In this document: piece after piece, positions 33,671-42,399 of the stretch
How positions within the stretch are numbered: the first letter of the stretch is position 1
Layout: the number at the start of each line of letters is the position of its first letter
DNA from: Chitinophagaceae bacterium LGM1
Lineage (GTDB): Bacteria > Bacteroidota > Bacteroidia > Chitinophagales > Chitinophagaceae
Reading direction: 5' to 3'
Length of the DNA stretch: 64,000 bases
Assembly: GCA_018604165.1 (NCBI GenBank)
Contig: CP075895.1
Location: 186,001-250,000, forward strand
Notes under the pieces: generated by a model
The model's database searches: none
What the model saw: only the letters and a program-made list of their open reading frames with translations
What the model was told of the DNA's origin: nothing
Made by a program: the position numbers and the translations under genes

Positions 33671-35515
33671 ATGTCAGTATCTACACAGGTTGTTGAAGAT
33701 GTGGTAATAAAATTTGCCGGCGACAGTGGTGATGGTATGCAGCTTACGGGCAGCCAGTTTACCAACAGCACGGCACTATTGGGTAACGACCTTTCTACGT
33801 TCCCCGATTTTCCGGCAGAGATACGCGCACCGCAAGGCACCGTGCCCGGGGTAAGTGGTTACCAACTTCATTTTTCGAGCAATCGTATCTATACACCCGG
33901 CGATACCTGCGATGTATTGGTAGCCATGAATGCTGCTGCATTGAAAGTGAACCTGAAATCGCTGAAGCCAGGGGGTACTATCATTGCCAATACAGACGGC
34001 TTTGATTCAAAAAATTTGCGCCTTGCCAATTACCCCGATGGTGTGAACCCTATAGAGGATGGCTCTCTCGATAACTACGAACTACATAAGATAGACGTAA
34101 CTAAGCTGACACGCGAAGCGCTGAAAGACATACAACTGGGCACAAAAGAAAAAGACCGTGCGAAGAATATGTTTGTGTTGGGCTTTTTGTACTGGCTGTA
34201 TAACAGAGATTTGAGTGTTACTATTTCATTTCTGAATGAGAAGTTTGGCAAAAAGCAGGATATATTAGACAGTAACATCAAAGCACTACAGGCAGGCTAC
34301 AACTACGGCGATACGGTAGAAGCATTTACTACCCGCTACAAAGTAGAAAAAGCAAAACTGCCTACGGGCAAATATCGAAGCATAACGGGCAATACTGCAT
34401 TGGCTTATGGTCTGATAGCCGCTAGTGAGAAATCAAACTTGCCAATCTTCCTCGGTACGTACCCCATTACCCCAGCATCAGATATACTACATGAGTTATC
34501 TCGCTATAAAAACTTTGGTATTCGTACTTTTCAGGCAGAAGACGAGATAGCAGGTATTTCTGCCGCTATTGGTGCGGCTTATGGTGGCAGCCTCGGCGTT
34601 ACCACCACATCCGGTCCGGGTATGGCATTGAAGACAGAGGCGATGGGACTTGCAGTAATGCTGGAGATACCTTTACTGATAATAAACATACAACGTGGCG
34701 GCCCCTCAACAGGGTTGCCAACCAAAACAGAGCAAAGCGATTTACTACAGGCATATTACGGGCGCAATGGTGAATGTCCTATGCCAGTGATTTCAGCATC
34801 TACGCCCAGTGATTGTTTTGACGCGGTGTACGAAGCAGTGCGCATAGCTGTGCAACACATGACACCTGTTATCTTCCTAAGCGATGGATATATAGCCAAT
34901 GGTGCTGAACCATGGCGTTTTCCGCAATCGGCAGATTTGAAGGCTATCGAGGTGAAGTTTAAAACTTCACTTGCAGAGGGCGAAGAAAAATTCATGCCAT
35001 ACAAGCGCGATGAAAAGTTAGTACGCCCATGGTCTGTACCTGGCTATGCTGGGCTTGAGCACCGCATAGGCGGATTAGAGAAAGAAGACATTACAGGCAA
35101 TATATCTTACGATGCAGAAAACCACCAGCACATGGTGAAAACCCGCGAGGCTAAAGTGGAAATGATTGCAGACTACATACCCCTGCAAACACTGGACAGC
35201 GGCCCCGAAACGGGCGATGTATTAGTGCTTGGCTGGGGCTCAACGTACGGCTCTGTAAAAAGTGCTGTGAGCGAACTACAGGCAGCAGGTAAATCAGTAG
35301 CACATGCACACCTACGCCATCTGCGCCCGTTCCCCAAGAATCTGGGAGAGATGCTCCAACGCTATAAGAACGTATTGATACCTGAAATAAACAACGGTCA
35401 GCTCATCAAAATCATCCGCGATAAATACCTTGTAGATGCTGTTGGTTTCAACAAGATAAAAGGTACACCTATTACAAGGGCAGAGTTGGTGAGTGCTATC
35501 GGCGAGTTGTTGTAA
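33671..35515 (+). CDS. korA: 2-oxoacid:ferredoxin oxidoreductase, fused gamma/alpha subunit
   Basis: A 614-residue subunit (start ATG 33671) of the enzyme that oxidises a 2-oxoacid to acyl-CoA and reduced ferredoxin. The gamma-type domain comes first (VIKFAGDSGDGMQLTGSQF, residues about 10-190). The alpha domain follows (GNTALAYGLIAA, GTYPITPASDILHELSRY, GGPSTGLPTKTEQSDL). Similar Bacteroidota proteins are 2-oxoglutarate oxidoreductase KorA. The TPP-binding beta subunit (korB), usually next in line, is not here. Instead a Crp-like gene starts at TAATG, sharing one base with the korA stop. Confidence 0.88.
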   Translation: MSVSTQVVEDVVIKFAGDSGDGMQLTGSQFTNSTALLGNDLSTFPDFPAEIRAPQGTVPGVSGYQLHFSSNRIYTPGDTCDVLVAMNAAALKVNLKSLKPGGTIIANTDGFDSKNLRLANYPDGVNPIEDGSLDNYELHKIDVTKLTREALKDIQLGTKEKDRAKNMFVLGFLYWLYNRDLSVTISFLNEKFGKKQDILDSNIKALQAGYNYGDTVEAFTTRYKVEKAKLPTGKYRSITGNTALAYGLIAASEKSNLPIFLGTYPITPASDILHELSRYKNFGIRTFQAEDEIAGISAAIGAAYGGSLGVTTTSGPGMALKTEAMGLAVMLEIPLLIINIQRGGPSTGLPTKTEQSDLLQAYYGRNGECPMPVISASTPSDCFDAVYEAVRIAVQHMTPVIFLSDGYIANGAEPWRFPQSADLKAIEVKFKTSLAEGEEKFMPYKRDEKLVRPWSVPGYAGLEHRIGGLEKEDITGNISYDAENHQHMVKTREAKVEMIADYIPLQTLDSGPETGDVLVLGWGSTYGSVKSAVSELQAAGKSVAHAHLRHLRPFPKNLGEMLQRYKNVLIPEINNGQLIKIIRDKYLVDAVGFNKIKGTPITRAELVSAIGELL

Positions 35516-36084
35516 TGATAGATACGTTAAGGCAACATATCGTCAACCGTCTTGGTAAAGATATCAGTAATTTGGAACTGGTACTGTCAAAGTTCAGGCA
35601 GATAGAAACCAAGCGAAATCAACTGCTATTATCTGAAGGGGAAGTATGCAAGTATGTATATTTTGTAGCTGAAGGATGCCTGCAAGTATTCGGGTGTGAT
35701 AGTGAAATGAACGAAACTACTAGGGATATTATACTTGAAGATAATTGGTGTAGTGATTTGATTAGTTTCGGTAGTAGCAATCCGTCAACAGAAAATATCA
35801 GAGCAGTTGAACCATCCAAACTTTTAGCTATAAACAGAGCAGGGTTTGCCGATATGATGGAAAGTGTTCCGCAATTTGATAAAATATACAAACAAATCTT
35901 AGAAGCTTCTTACGCCAATTCCGTTTACCGTATCAATTCTTTTGTATCACTTTCTGCATTAGACAGAATAAAGTGGCTGATGCAAAACAGGCCGTCATTA
36001 ATGACAAGGCTTTCGAGCAAGTTGCTGGCCTCTTACCTTGGCATCAATAAAGATGTATTCAGCAGGCTGAAATCGAAATTGTAG
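35515..36084 (+). CDS. Crp/Fnr-like regulator
   Basis: A 189-residue protein with a cyclic-nucleotide-binding-like N-terminal domain (LLSEGEVCKYVYFVAEGCLQVF, residues about 40-115) and a short C-terminal helical part ending SYLGINKDVFSRLKSKL. That end is the recognition helix of the compact Crp-like regulators of Bacteroidota. The ligand is unknown; the phosphate-binding residues of true CRP are not evident. It is coupled to korA by a TAATG junction and followed by a YciI-like gene. Confidence 0.8.
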   Translation: MIDTLRQHIVNRLGKDISNLELVLSKFRQIETKRNQLLLSEGEVCKYVYFVAEGCLQVFGCDSEMNETTRDIILEDNWCSDLISFGSSNPSTENIRAVEPSKLLAINRAGFADMMESVPQFDKIYKQILEASYANSVYRINSFVSLSALDRIKWLMQNRPSLMTRLSSKLLASYLGINKDVFSRLKSKL

Positions 36085-36154
36085 ACTTTTGTCATCGTCA
36101 TAAAAAATTGTGCGTTGCATTTTTGCAATAATTATCACAATTAAAATTTATAAC

Positions 36155-36511
36155 ATGACAGAGTATCTATTATTATTCAGAAATGCGAGTGCTGAAAATG
36201 GTTATTTGGCAACTTCCCAAGATATGGCTGAAGATATGCCCAAGTGGCAAGCATGGATAGGCAATATCGCTATGCAGGGAAATCTTGTAACGACTGCGCC
36301 GGTGCGTTACGATGCATCTATCATCAGCAACGAGGGCATTGTTAAAGACAAACCCTACAAAGAAGCAAACAGTGTGTTGGTATCAGGTTTCCTGATTTGT
36401 AAAGCGGATAATATTGAACAGGTAGAAGAATGGAGCAAAACCTGCCCGATATTGAAGTATCCTGATAGCTCGGTAGAAATCAGACCGTTAATTCCATTCC
36501 CATCAAACTAA
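36155..36511 (+). CDS. YciI-like protein
   Basis: A 118-residue protein from ATG 36155 (MTEYLLLFRN); a longer frame start at 36110 is in the spacer. The pattern YLLLFRNASAENGY, then KWQAWIGNIAMQGNL, and SGFLICKADNIEQVEEW with CPILKYPDSSVEIRPL is that of YCII/DGPF-type proteins, a ferredoxin-like fold. The function is unknown. It may be regulated by the adjacent Crp-like protein. Confidence 0.8.
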   Translation: MTEYLLLFRNASAENGYLATSQDMAEDMPKWQAWIGNIAMQGNLVTTAPVRYDASIISNEGIVKDKPYKEANSVLVSGFLICKADNIEQVEEWSKTCPILKYPDSSVEIRPLIPFPSN

Positions 36512-36546
36512 AAATGCCTGAATACATCAGGTGTAGCATATTATTG

Positions 36547-36580
36547 AAACAGCCCCTTTCTTGGGGCTGTTTTCTATTTT
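36547..36580 (+). terminator. Rho-independent terminator
   Basis: AAACAGCCCC (36547-36556) pairs perfectly with GGGGCTGTTT (36563-36572) around TTTCTT and is followed by a T-rich tail. It ends the korA-crp-yciI transcript. Confidence 0.92.
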
Positions 36581-36654
36581 TTGTAGTAGGGGTAAAGCCT
36601 AGTTTTGTTGTTATATTATTACACCTATATTGGTGAACACCTAATATTGGCTAT

Positions 36655-38028
36655 ATGCAACGCAGATTATTCATCAGGCAATCATTACTTGCCATCCCCG
36701 CTCTTTATGTTGGTAACAGTCTTTTGTTTGCATCTTGCAGAAAAGACGATGAATTAAAACCCGGCAATTGGCGTGGTAAGGTAATAGTAATAGGTGCAGG
36801 TATTTCTGGTATATATGCAGCTAAGCAATTAATGAGCTTAGGTATTGATGTAACCGTATTGGAAGCTTCGGGCAGAACTGGCGGGCGCATCAGGGGATTG
36901 GAAGGTTTTGCAGATTTTGAAATAGAACTGGGTGCAGAAGAAGTACATGGCAAGCGCTCTGAATGGTATAACATAGTAAACGGCACACCAGGGGTATCGT
37001 TTAATGAAGCATCTTCCGAAGACTATTTTTATATAGGCAATGTACTGAAAAGTGAAAGTGCATGGGCTGGCAACAGTGTATTGACACAAGCTAAAACTTT
37101 TGAAAACACCGCACGTAACTACAGCGGAGTAGATAAAACCGTTCATGAACAAGCCATAGCACAAGGTATCAACCCCGATGGGTATGAAATTATTAACGCG
37201 TATTTAGGTAATGAATACGGTGCATCTAATAACGTATTGAGTATTAAAGGTATAACAGAAGAAGACCAGTTGTGGGAAAGCGGGGATGATAATTATACTT
37301 TAAAATCAGGCAGCTACACAAATGTGTTGAAACACCATTACGCAGACGTTATCAATAAAGTAAAACTAAACCACCCTGTAACACAGATAAGTTACGCAGG
37401 CAACCAGGTAACTGTTACAGCTAACGGAACTAATTTTGTTGCAGACAGAGTTATAGTTACCGTGCCATTGGCAGTACTGCAAAGTGGTACTATACAATTC
37501 AGCCCGCAACTACCAAATGCCAAACGCAATGCTATTAATAAAATAGGCATGGGTGCAGGTATGAAAGTGATACTAAAATTCAAAGACAGGTTTTGGGCTG
37601 CAAACACAGGCACCATCATTGGCGGGCCAAAATCTGCCATGTACTGGACAACAGGTTTGGGTAAAAGCAATACAGCATTACTTACTGCATTTGTGATGGG
37701 TGAAAAGGCCCAATATCTGAGCAGCTTAGGTAATGGCGCGACAAATGCATTGCTTGCAGAGCTTGACCAGATGTATGGTAACAGTGCTGCCACTAAGGCA
37801 TTTACAGAGGCACATATTATGGACTGGGGTAAAGAACAATATATACGAGGGGCTTACTCATATGCCATAGTAGGTGGTGGTATCAGCCAGCGGAGAGAGT
37901 TGGCAGCGTCAATTGATAATAAATTATTTTTTGCCGGAGAGGCTACGCATACGGCAGGGCACAATTCTACTGTACATGGCGCGTTGGAAACTGCTATACG
38001 TGCAGTGAATGAAATAACTAAAGCATAA
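36655..38028 (+). CDS. Flavin monoamine oxidase family lipoprotein
   Basis: A 457-residue FAD-dependent amine oxidase. The N-terminus has twin arginines (QRRLFIRQS) and a lipobox (LFASC), which together suggest Tat export with lipid anchoring. The FAD-binding motif is IVIGAGISGIYAAKQL, followed by LEASGRTGGRIRG; the C-terminal FAD contact is LFFAGEATHTAGHNSTVHGA. The amine substrate is not evident. It is monocistronic between two terminators. Confidence 0.9.
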   Translation: MQRRLFIRQSLLAIPALYVGNSLLFASCRKDDELKPGNWRGKVIVIGAGISGIYAAKQLMSLGIDVTVLEASGRTGGRIRGLEGFADFEIELGAEEVHGKRSEWYNIVNGTPGVSFNEASSEDYFYIGNVLKSESAWAGNSVLTQAKTFENTARNYSGVDKTVHEQAIAQGINPDGYEIINAYLGNEYGASNNVLSIKGITEEDQLWESGDDNYTLKSGSYTNVLKHHYADVINKVKLNHPVTQISYAGNQVTVTANGTNFVADRVIVTVPLAVLQSGTIQFSPQLPNAKRNAINKIGMGAGMKVILKFKDRFWAANTGTIIGGPKSAMYWTTGLGKSNTALLTAFVMGEKAQYLSSLGNGATNALLAELDQMYGNSAATKAFTEAHIMDWGKEQYIRGAYSYAIVGGGISQRRELAASIDNKLFFAGEATHTAGHNSTVHGALETAIRAVNEITKA

Positions 38029-38031
38029 AAC

Positions 38032-38055
38032 AAAAGGCTGCAATTGCAGCCTTTT
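38032..38055. terminator. Bidirectional terminator
   Basis: AAAAGGCTGCA and its perfect complement TGCAGCCTTTT around AT/AT form a near-perfect 24-base palindrome with A-runs before and T-runs after. It serves both the amine oxidase gene and the convergent TPR gene. Confidence 0.9.
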
Positions 38056-39477
38056 CTATTTCTTCTTGTATTTGCTTATCAAATCGGTTACTGCGGTACG
38101 CCGCAAGTATTCGGCGTTCAGTTCTGTAAAGACCTTTAACTTAGTAGGTGCTTCTTTCATTGCACGTTCCAATTGCAGCATGGCTTCTTTGCTCTTACCT
38201 AGCTCCAGTAACAAGGCAGCGTGATAGTAACGGAAATCAGGCTTGTCGCCGCAATGTTCGCGCGCTACTTCCAGTTGGGTTAGTGCTTCGTCGTAGTAGC
38301 CAGATGCGTATAATCCTTTTATGAGTGCTACCCAAGTAGTTTTATTACCAGGCTTCAGGCGCACAGCGTTCAGATAACAAACAAGTGCTTCACTTTTCGC
38401 ATCCATCTCCATCAAGCAGTTGCCGATGGCCATGCAGTAGGCAGCATTGTCTTTGTCAAGGTGCAAGGCAACAGAGTAAGACTTAACAGCTTTCTCCCAT
38501 TGTTTTTCTCGAGCGTATGTTTCGCCTATTTTATAAAATATAGTATCGTCCTGAGGACTAAGCTGCGATGCCTGTCTGTAAAAATGACGGGCGCGCTGAA
38601 AGTCTTTTTGTTTTTCCCAACAGTAGCCCATTGCTTCAAATATCACATCTTCGGCTTTGGCTATTTCTAAATGTTTTTCAAGCACCTCTATGGCTTTGTC
38701 GTACCATTTCAATCGCATGAAAGCATCTGCCATATTGCGATACGCGAATTCAAATTTTTCGTCTATCGCTACGCAATACTCATAGGCATCAATAGATTTT
38801 TCATAGAGCTTCAAGCCCTGATACGCTGCACCGAGGTTGAACCATGCTAATGCATTGAATGGGTCTTCTTCCGTTAGTTGTGTATGTAGCGTAGCACTCT
38901 CCTCAAGACGTTTAGTAAAGTCTGCCCAGAAGCAAATTTTTTGCAGTGCCTCTTCGTTGCGACGGTCTATTTTTATAACGCGCTTCAATGTATCGAACAC
39001 AGCATCAAACTCCTCACATTCGTCATACACATCCGAAAGTTCCAGCAGTACTTCTATCTTTTCTTTACCTGAAAACTCATTCGATTTTTGTTCGAGCCAC
39101 ATAGCAGCTTGGTCGTATTTAAACTGACCGAGCAGTATGTCTGAACGCAATAATGTAGCATCAAGATTGTTGGGATCGTTTTCTTCCACTTCGTCCAACA
39201 CTTTCAGGGCTTGTCCGTATTTCTGTGCCTGTGTCAGTATTTCGGCACGCAGCAACATGATAGTTGCAGAAAAAGGATAGTATGTACCGGCGATATCGCA
39301 AGCAAGGAGTGCCTGCTCTTCATTACTGTTTTGGAAGTAAAATTCTATCACACGCTCAAAATCTTCCTCGTCCATGATACCGGAAAATTCGCCTTTCTTC
39401 ACCTGTTCGTATCGTTGCAGCAGTTCATCCAGCGAGCCCCATTCTTCATCCATAAAATCATCATCATCATCAAACAT
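38056..39477 (-). CDS. Tetratricopeptide-repeat protein
   Basis: A 473-residue cytoplasmic protein with no signal peptide and an acidic start (MFDDDDDFMDEEWGSLDELL). About ten TPR-like helical pairs follow, among them NALAWFNLGAAYQGLKLYEKSIDAYEYC in pieces and AYRNMADAFMRLKWYDKAIE. TPR arrays hold protein partners together; the partner is unknown. It ends exactly at the bidirectional terminator and appears monocistronic. Confidence 0.88.
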   Translation of the reverse strand: MFDDDDDFMDEEWGSLDELLQRYEQVKKGEFSGIMDEEDFERVIEFYFQNSNEEQALLACDIAGTYYPFSATIMLLRAEILTQAQKYGQALKVLDEVEENDPNNLDATLLRSDILLGQFKYDQAAMWLEQKSNEFSGKEKIEVLLELSDVYDECEEFDAVFDTLKRVIKIDRRNEEALQKICFWADFTKRLEESATLHTQLTEEDPFNALAWFNLGAAYQGLKLYEKSIDAYEYCVAIDEKFEFAYRNMADAFMRLKWYDKAIEVLEKHLEIAKAEDVIFEAMGYCWEKQKDFQRARHFYRQASQLSPQDDTIFYKIGETYAREKQWEKAVKSYSVALHLDKDNAAYCMAIGNCLMEMDAKSEALVCYLNAVRLKPGNKTTWVALIKGLYASGYYDEALTQLEVAREHCGDKPDFRYYHAALLLELGKSKEAMLQLERAMKEAPTKLKVFTELNAEYLRRTAVTDLISKYKKK

Positions 39478-39570
39478 AGCAACCGTTTTATCAAAGTTAG
39501 CAAATAATAATGCCAGTCAATAGATGGCAATGTTAAGGCAGTGTAAAAAATGCACAGGTTATCAACAATG

Positions 39571-39593
39571 AAAAAGCCACCCAATAGGTGGCT
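39571..39593 (-). terminator. Terminator for the small lipoprotein gene
   Basis: AGCCACC (39575-39581) pairs with GGTGGCT (39587-39593); read on the minus strand it is followed by TTTTTC. It lies 25 bases after the stop of the lipoprotein gene. Confidence 0.8.
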
Positions 39594-39617
39594 ATAATAA
39601 TTATGTAAAGAGATGAT

Positions 39618-40046
39618 TTACTGTACTTTATTGGTTTGCAGTATCAGGTAACTGGTACCAAACTCCCCGCTTTTGTCAATGGTAAACGGACGTGTGCCAT
39701 ATACAGTTTGAGAACGGATTATATCCCAGCCGCGTGCAGCAAAGAAATAGTCGCCCACTTTCAGTTCTGTAAAAATAGCCATGGGTACGCCGTCTACATA
39801 TTTGATGTTGGCAGAATCATCGTACTTGCTGCCAGCGGGTGTAACTGCTGCATTGTATTTTACATATACCCATCCGCTGTCAACTTTTACGCCACTGTTT
39901 TCAACTACCACACGCATTGTAGCCAACCCACCTTTACCTGCCATATAGGTAGGTGTTACGTTTGTAGACTGAGGTTTGTCTTTACAAGCATACAAGGCTA
40001 CAGAAAAGCCCGTAAATAGTATCGCTTTAAGCCATGCTGATTTCAT
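39618..40046 (-). CDS. Small hypothetical lipoprotein
   Basis: A 142-residue protein with a signal sequence and lipobox (FSVALYAC), so it is an outer-membrane or periplasmic lipoprotein. The mature part is beta-rich (GLATMRVVVENSGVKVDSG, VGDYFFAARGWD, RPFTIDKSGEFGTSYLIL) and resembles an Ig-like or transthyretin-like sandwich. No family is recognised. It stands alone with its own terminator. Confidence 0.75.
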   Translation of the reverse strand: MKSAWLKAILFTGFSVALYACKDKPQSTNVTPTYMAGKGGLATMRVVVENSGVKVDSGWVYVKYNAAVTPAGSKYDDSANIKYVDGVPMAIFTELKVGDYFFAARGWDIIRSQTVYGTRPFTIDKSGEFGTSYLILQTNKVQ

Positions 40047-40116
40047 GCACCGAATTTTAACGAAAGTTGAAGATACAAAAACAGATTTTAAAATTGCTAT
40101 GGTGAGGCTTATTAAA

Positions 40117-41610
40117 TTATTTAATGCTTGTTTCGGCAGGCAGACTTGGTTTGCTCTCGTTCCAGAGCCTGTCCAACGCGGTTACCACATAAGTGCATTT
40201 TTTGTATTTATTAGCATTCACATCCAGAAATTCGGTTTCTGACAGCACTTTGATGATTTTCTCTGCTTTATCAGTATTTACTAGTTCGCCATTTACAAAC
40301 CTATACACGGCATAGGTTAGCCTGCCTTTTGCACGTTCGGGCCTGCTCCATTGCAGCAGCGTACCCTGATAAGATGGTATGGCTTTGACAATAGGTGCAG
40401 GTGGTGCTGTGGTATCGAGCCATTTCATCACAGGCGGGAAGGCGTAGTAAGCGTTGTGCCTGATAACGCTATCTTTTATAGGTACTGTCAGTTTATCAAA
40501 GATGGATGCACTGTAAAACACATGGCTGGGGTGTTGTGCCGTTTGTCTGATGTCCTGCATTTGCCACATTAGTTCTCTCGTGCCTACCCAGGGGCCTTTG
40601 CTTGCTGCCACCATACGATACACACCTAAACCATAATATATATGTCTGCCATAACTATGGGCTTCCCACCAGGGCAGCAACACATCAAAAGCGGCAGCAC
40701 GGTGGTAGTGTTCCCAATACAGTTGTGGTAACAAATAGTCTATCCAACCTTTGCGCATCCATAGCAGCACGTCTGAATACAGGTCGTCGTAACAGGTTTG
40801 TCCGCCACGTGTAGCAGAGCCTTCGGGGTCTTTAGATGCATTGCGCCAAACGCCAAACGGACTGATACCGAACTTTACATAGGGCTTTGCTTGTTTGATG
40901 TTGGTATTGAGTACTGATACGAAGAGGTTTACATTGTTTCTTCGCCAGTCATCTTTTGTCATGCCGTTTCCGTACCGGCTGTATGCAGCATAGTCGCCAA
41001 ACTCTTGCCCGGCAATACGGTAGGGATAAAAATAATCGTCGAGGTGAACGGCATCTATGTCATACTTCTTCACCACATCCACTATCACATTAGTAACATA
41101 TTCTCGGGCTTCGGGTATGCCTGGGTTGATGTAGGCTTTGCCACCGTAGTTTACAATCCAGTCGGGGTGTTTGTAGGTTACATGGTCTTTGGGGTTGGGA
41201 TTTTTCTTGCTGTCTGTCAATGCCCTGTAGGGATTGAACCATGCATGAAACTCCATATTACGCTTGTGCGCCTCGTCTATCATAAACTTCAGCGGGTCGT
41301 AATACGGGAAGGGTGGCTGTCCTTGCCTGCCTGTTAAAAACCTGCTCCATGGTTCAAAAGCACTTGGGTAAAAAGCATCTGCTACTGGGCGCACCTGCAC
41401 TATAACTGCATTGCAACCCATTTTTTCCAACTCATTCAGCCTGTATATAAATTCCTGCTGTTGCTGTGTAGATGGCAAACCTTGTTTAGACGGCCAATCT
41501 ATATTAGAAACCGTAGCAATCCACGCCGCACGAAATTCTCTTTTAGGAGATTGTGCTACGGCCAAATGGCTGACTGATAAGAGCAAAAGTAAGTAGGGGT
41601 ATATCCTCAT
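40117..41610 (-). CDS. GHL10 family glycoside hydrolase-like protein
   Basis: About 497 residues from the ATG at 41610 (signal peptide ending SHLAVAQ); the frame extends 10 codons upstream. The body is a TIM-barrel of the GHL10/DUF187 type: REFRAAWIATVSNIDWPS, then GCNAVIVQVRPVADAFYPS, FHAWFNPYRAL, and YDIDAVHLDDYFYPYR with the conserved acidic residues. A fibronectin-like end domain begins near 400 (APPAPIVKAIPSYQGTLL). It is probably secreted and acts on a glycan, target unknown. Confidence 0.88.
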   Translation of the reverse strand: MRIYPYLLLLLSVSHLAVAQSPKREFRAAWIATVSNIDWPSKQGLPSTQQQQEFIYRLNELEKMGCNAVIVQVRPVADAFYPSAFEPWSRFLTGRQGQPPFPYYDPLKFMIDEAHKRNMEFHAWFNPYRALTDSKKNPNPKDHVTYKHPDWIVNYGGKAYINPGIPEAREYVTNVIVDVVKKYDIDAVHLDDYFYPYRIAGQEFGDYAAYSRYGNGMTKDDWRRNNVNLFVSVLNTNIKQAKPYVKFGISPFGVWRNASKDPEGSATRGGQTCYDDLYSDVLLWMRKGWIDYLLPQLYWEHYHRAAAFDVLLPWWEAHSYGRHIYYGLGVYRMVAASKGPWVGTRELMWQMQDIRQTAQHPSHVFYSASIFDKLTVPIKDSVIRHNAYYAFPPVMKWLDTTAPPAPIVKAIPSYQGTLLQWSRPERAKGRLTYAVYRFVNGELVNTDKAEKIIKVLSETEFLDVNANKYKKCTYVVTALDRLWNESKPSLPAETSIK

Positions 41611-41689
41611 CTTATGATAGTAACAGTTGTGTGGCGACAAAGAAAGATAAAATATATTATCTGTATTGTAAGCAATACCACTACAAAAA

Positions 41690-41716
41690 ATGGCCGGCTG
41701 ATATACAGCCAGCCAT
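41690..41716 (-). terminator. Terminator for the DUF5606 gene
   Basis: ATGGCCGGCTG (41690-41700) pairs with CAGCCAGCCAT (41706-41716) with one mismatch. Read on the minus strand it is followed by a T-run. Confidence 0.8.
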
Positions 41717-41739
41717 CTATGTTTCTTGCAAAATACTGT

Positions 41740-42309
41740 TTATTCTTCCGTTTTCTTTTTGCGTGCTGCTTTTTTAGCAGGCTTTTCTTCGCCTTCAGCA
41801 GCAGGTTCTGCTGCTTTCTTAGCACGCGATTTCTTGGCTGGTTTTTCTTCTTCTGCCGCTTCAACAGCTATAGCTTCTGCAGCGGGTGCTTCTTCTTCTG
41901 CCTGTGCAGTGCTTAGGTTTTCAAAATTCAGCAGGTCGTTCGCTTTCAGTATTTCATACCATTTCAGCATTTTCTTCATGTCGCTCACGTACACGCGCTC
42001 CTCATCAAACTCAGGGAAGATGCTTTTGAAATAGCCTTTAATGGCATTGTTATCAGCCGCTTTACCGTCAATGATTTTGATGCTGCCCTCGTTGTCTTTC
42101 ATTTTCTGAAACACCTCGTGCAGGCGCACGTTATCGTTGATGGTATATACCTCAATACTCTCTAAAGGGGTAACATTGTGCAGGCGTGCAGATATAAATT
42201 TGGTACTGTTGTCTGCCAGATTTTTTACGATGGCACCATCGCTTTTTGTGGCCAACAACTGAAACAAACCACCTATACCGGTTACTGCAACTATTTCTCT
42301 GTATTCCAT
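41740..42309 (-). CDS. DUF5606 protein with Lys/Ala-rich tail
   Basis: A 189-residue protein. Residues 1-135 match the DUF5606 form (MEYREIVAVTGIGGLFQLLAT, then FPEFDEERVYVSDMKKMLKWY). The rest is a low-complexity tail of Ala, Glu and Lys (KPAKKSRAKKAAEPAAEG) like a histone-H1-type nucleic-acid-binding tail. The function of DUF5606 is unknown. The gene follows the SprB-repeat gene in orientation but is upstream of GHL10 with a terminator between. Confidence 0.8.
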   Translation of the reverse strand: MEYREIVAVTGIGGLFQLLATKSDGAIVKNLADNSTKFISARLHNVTPLESIEVYTINDNVRLHEVFQKMKDNEGSIKIIDGKAADNNAIKGYFKSIFPEFDEERVYVSDMKKMLKWYEILKANDLLNFENLSTAQAEEEAPAAEAIAVEAAEEEKPAKKSRAKKAAEPAAEGEEKPAKKAARKKKTEE

Positions 42310-42399
42310 AATCTGTTTAAGTAGAAAGGGGGCAAAAATAAAGGTTTTGCCCTTATTTGCCCCCGATTATCAAAAAATATTATACATTAATCTTTAGCC

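Noticed and set aside
41607-41864. Lysine/arginine-rich 85-codon minus-strand frame
   Set aside because: Alternative frame of the Lys/Ala-rich tail of the DUF5606 protein and the terminator after it.
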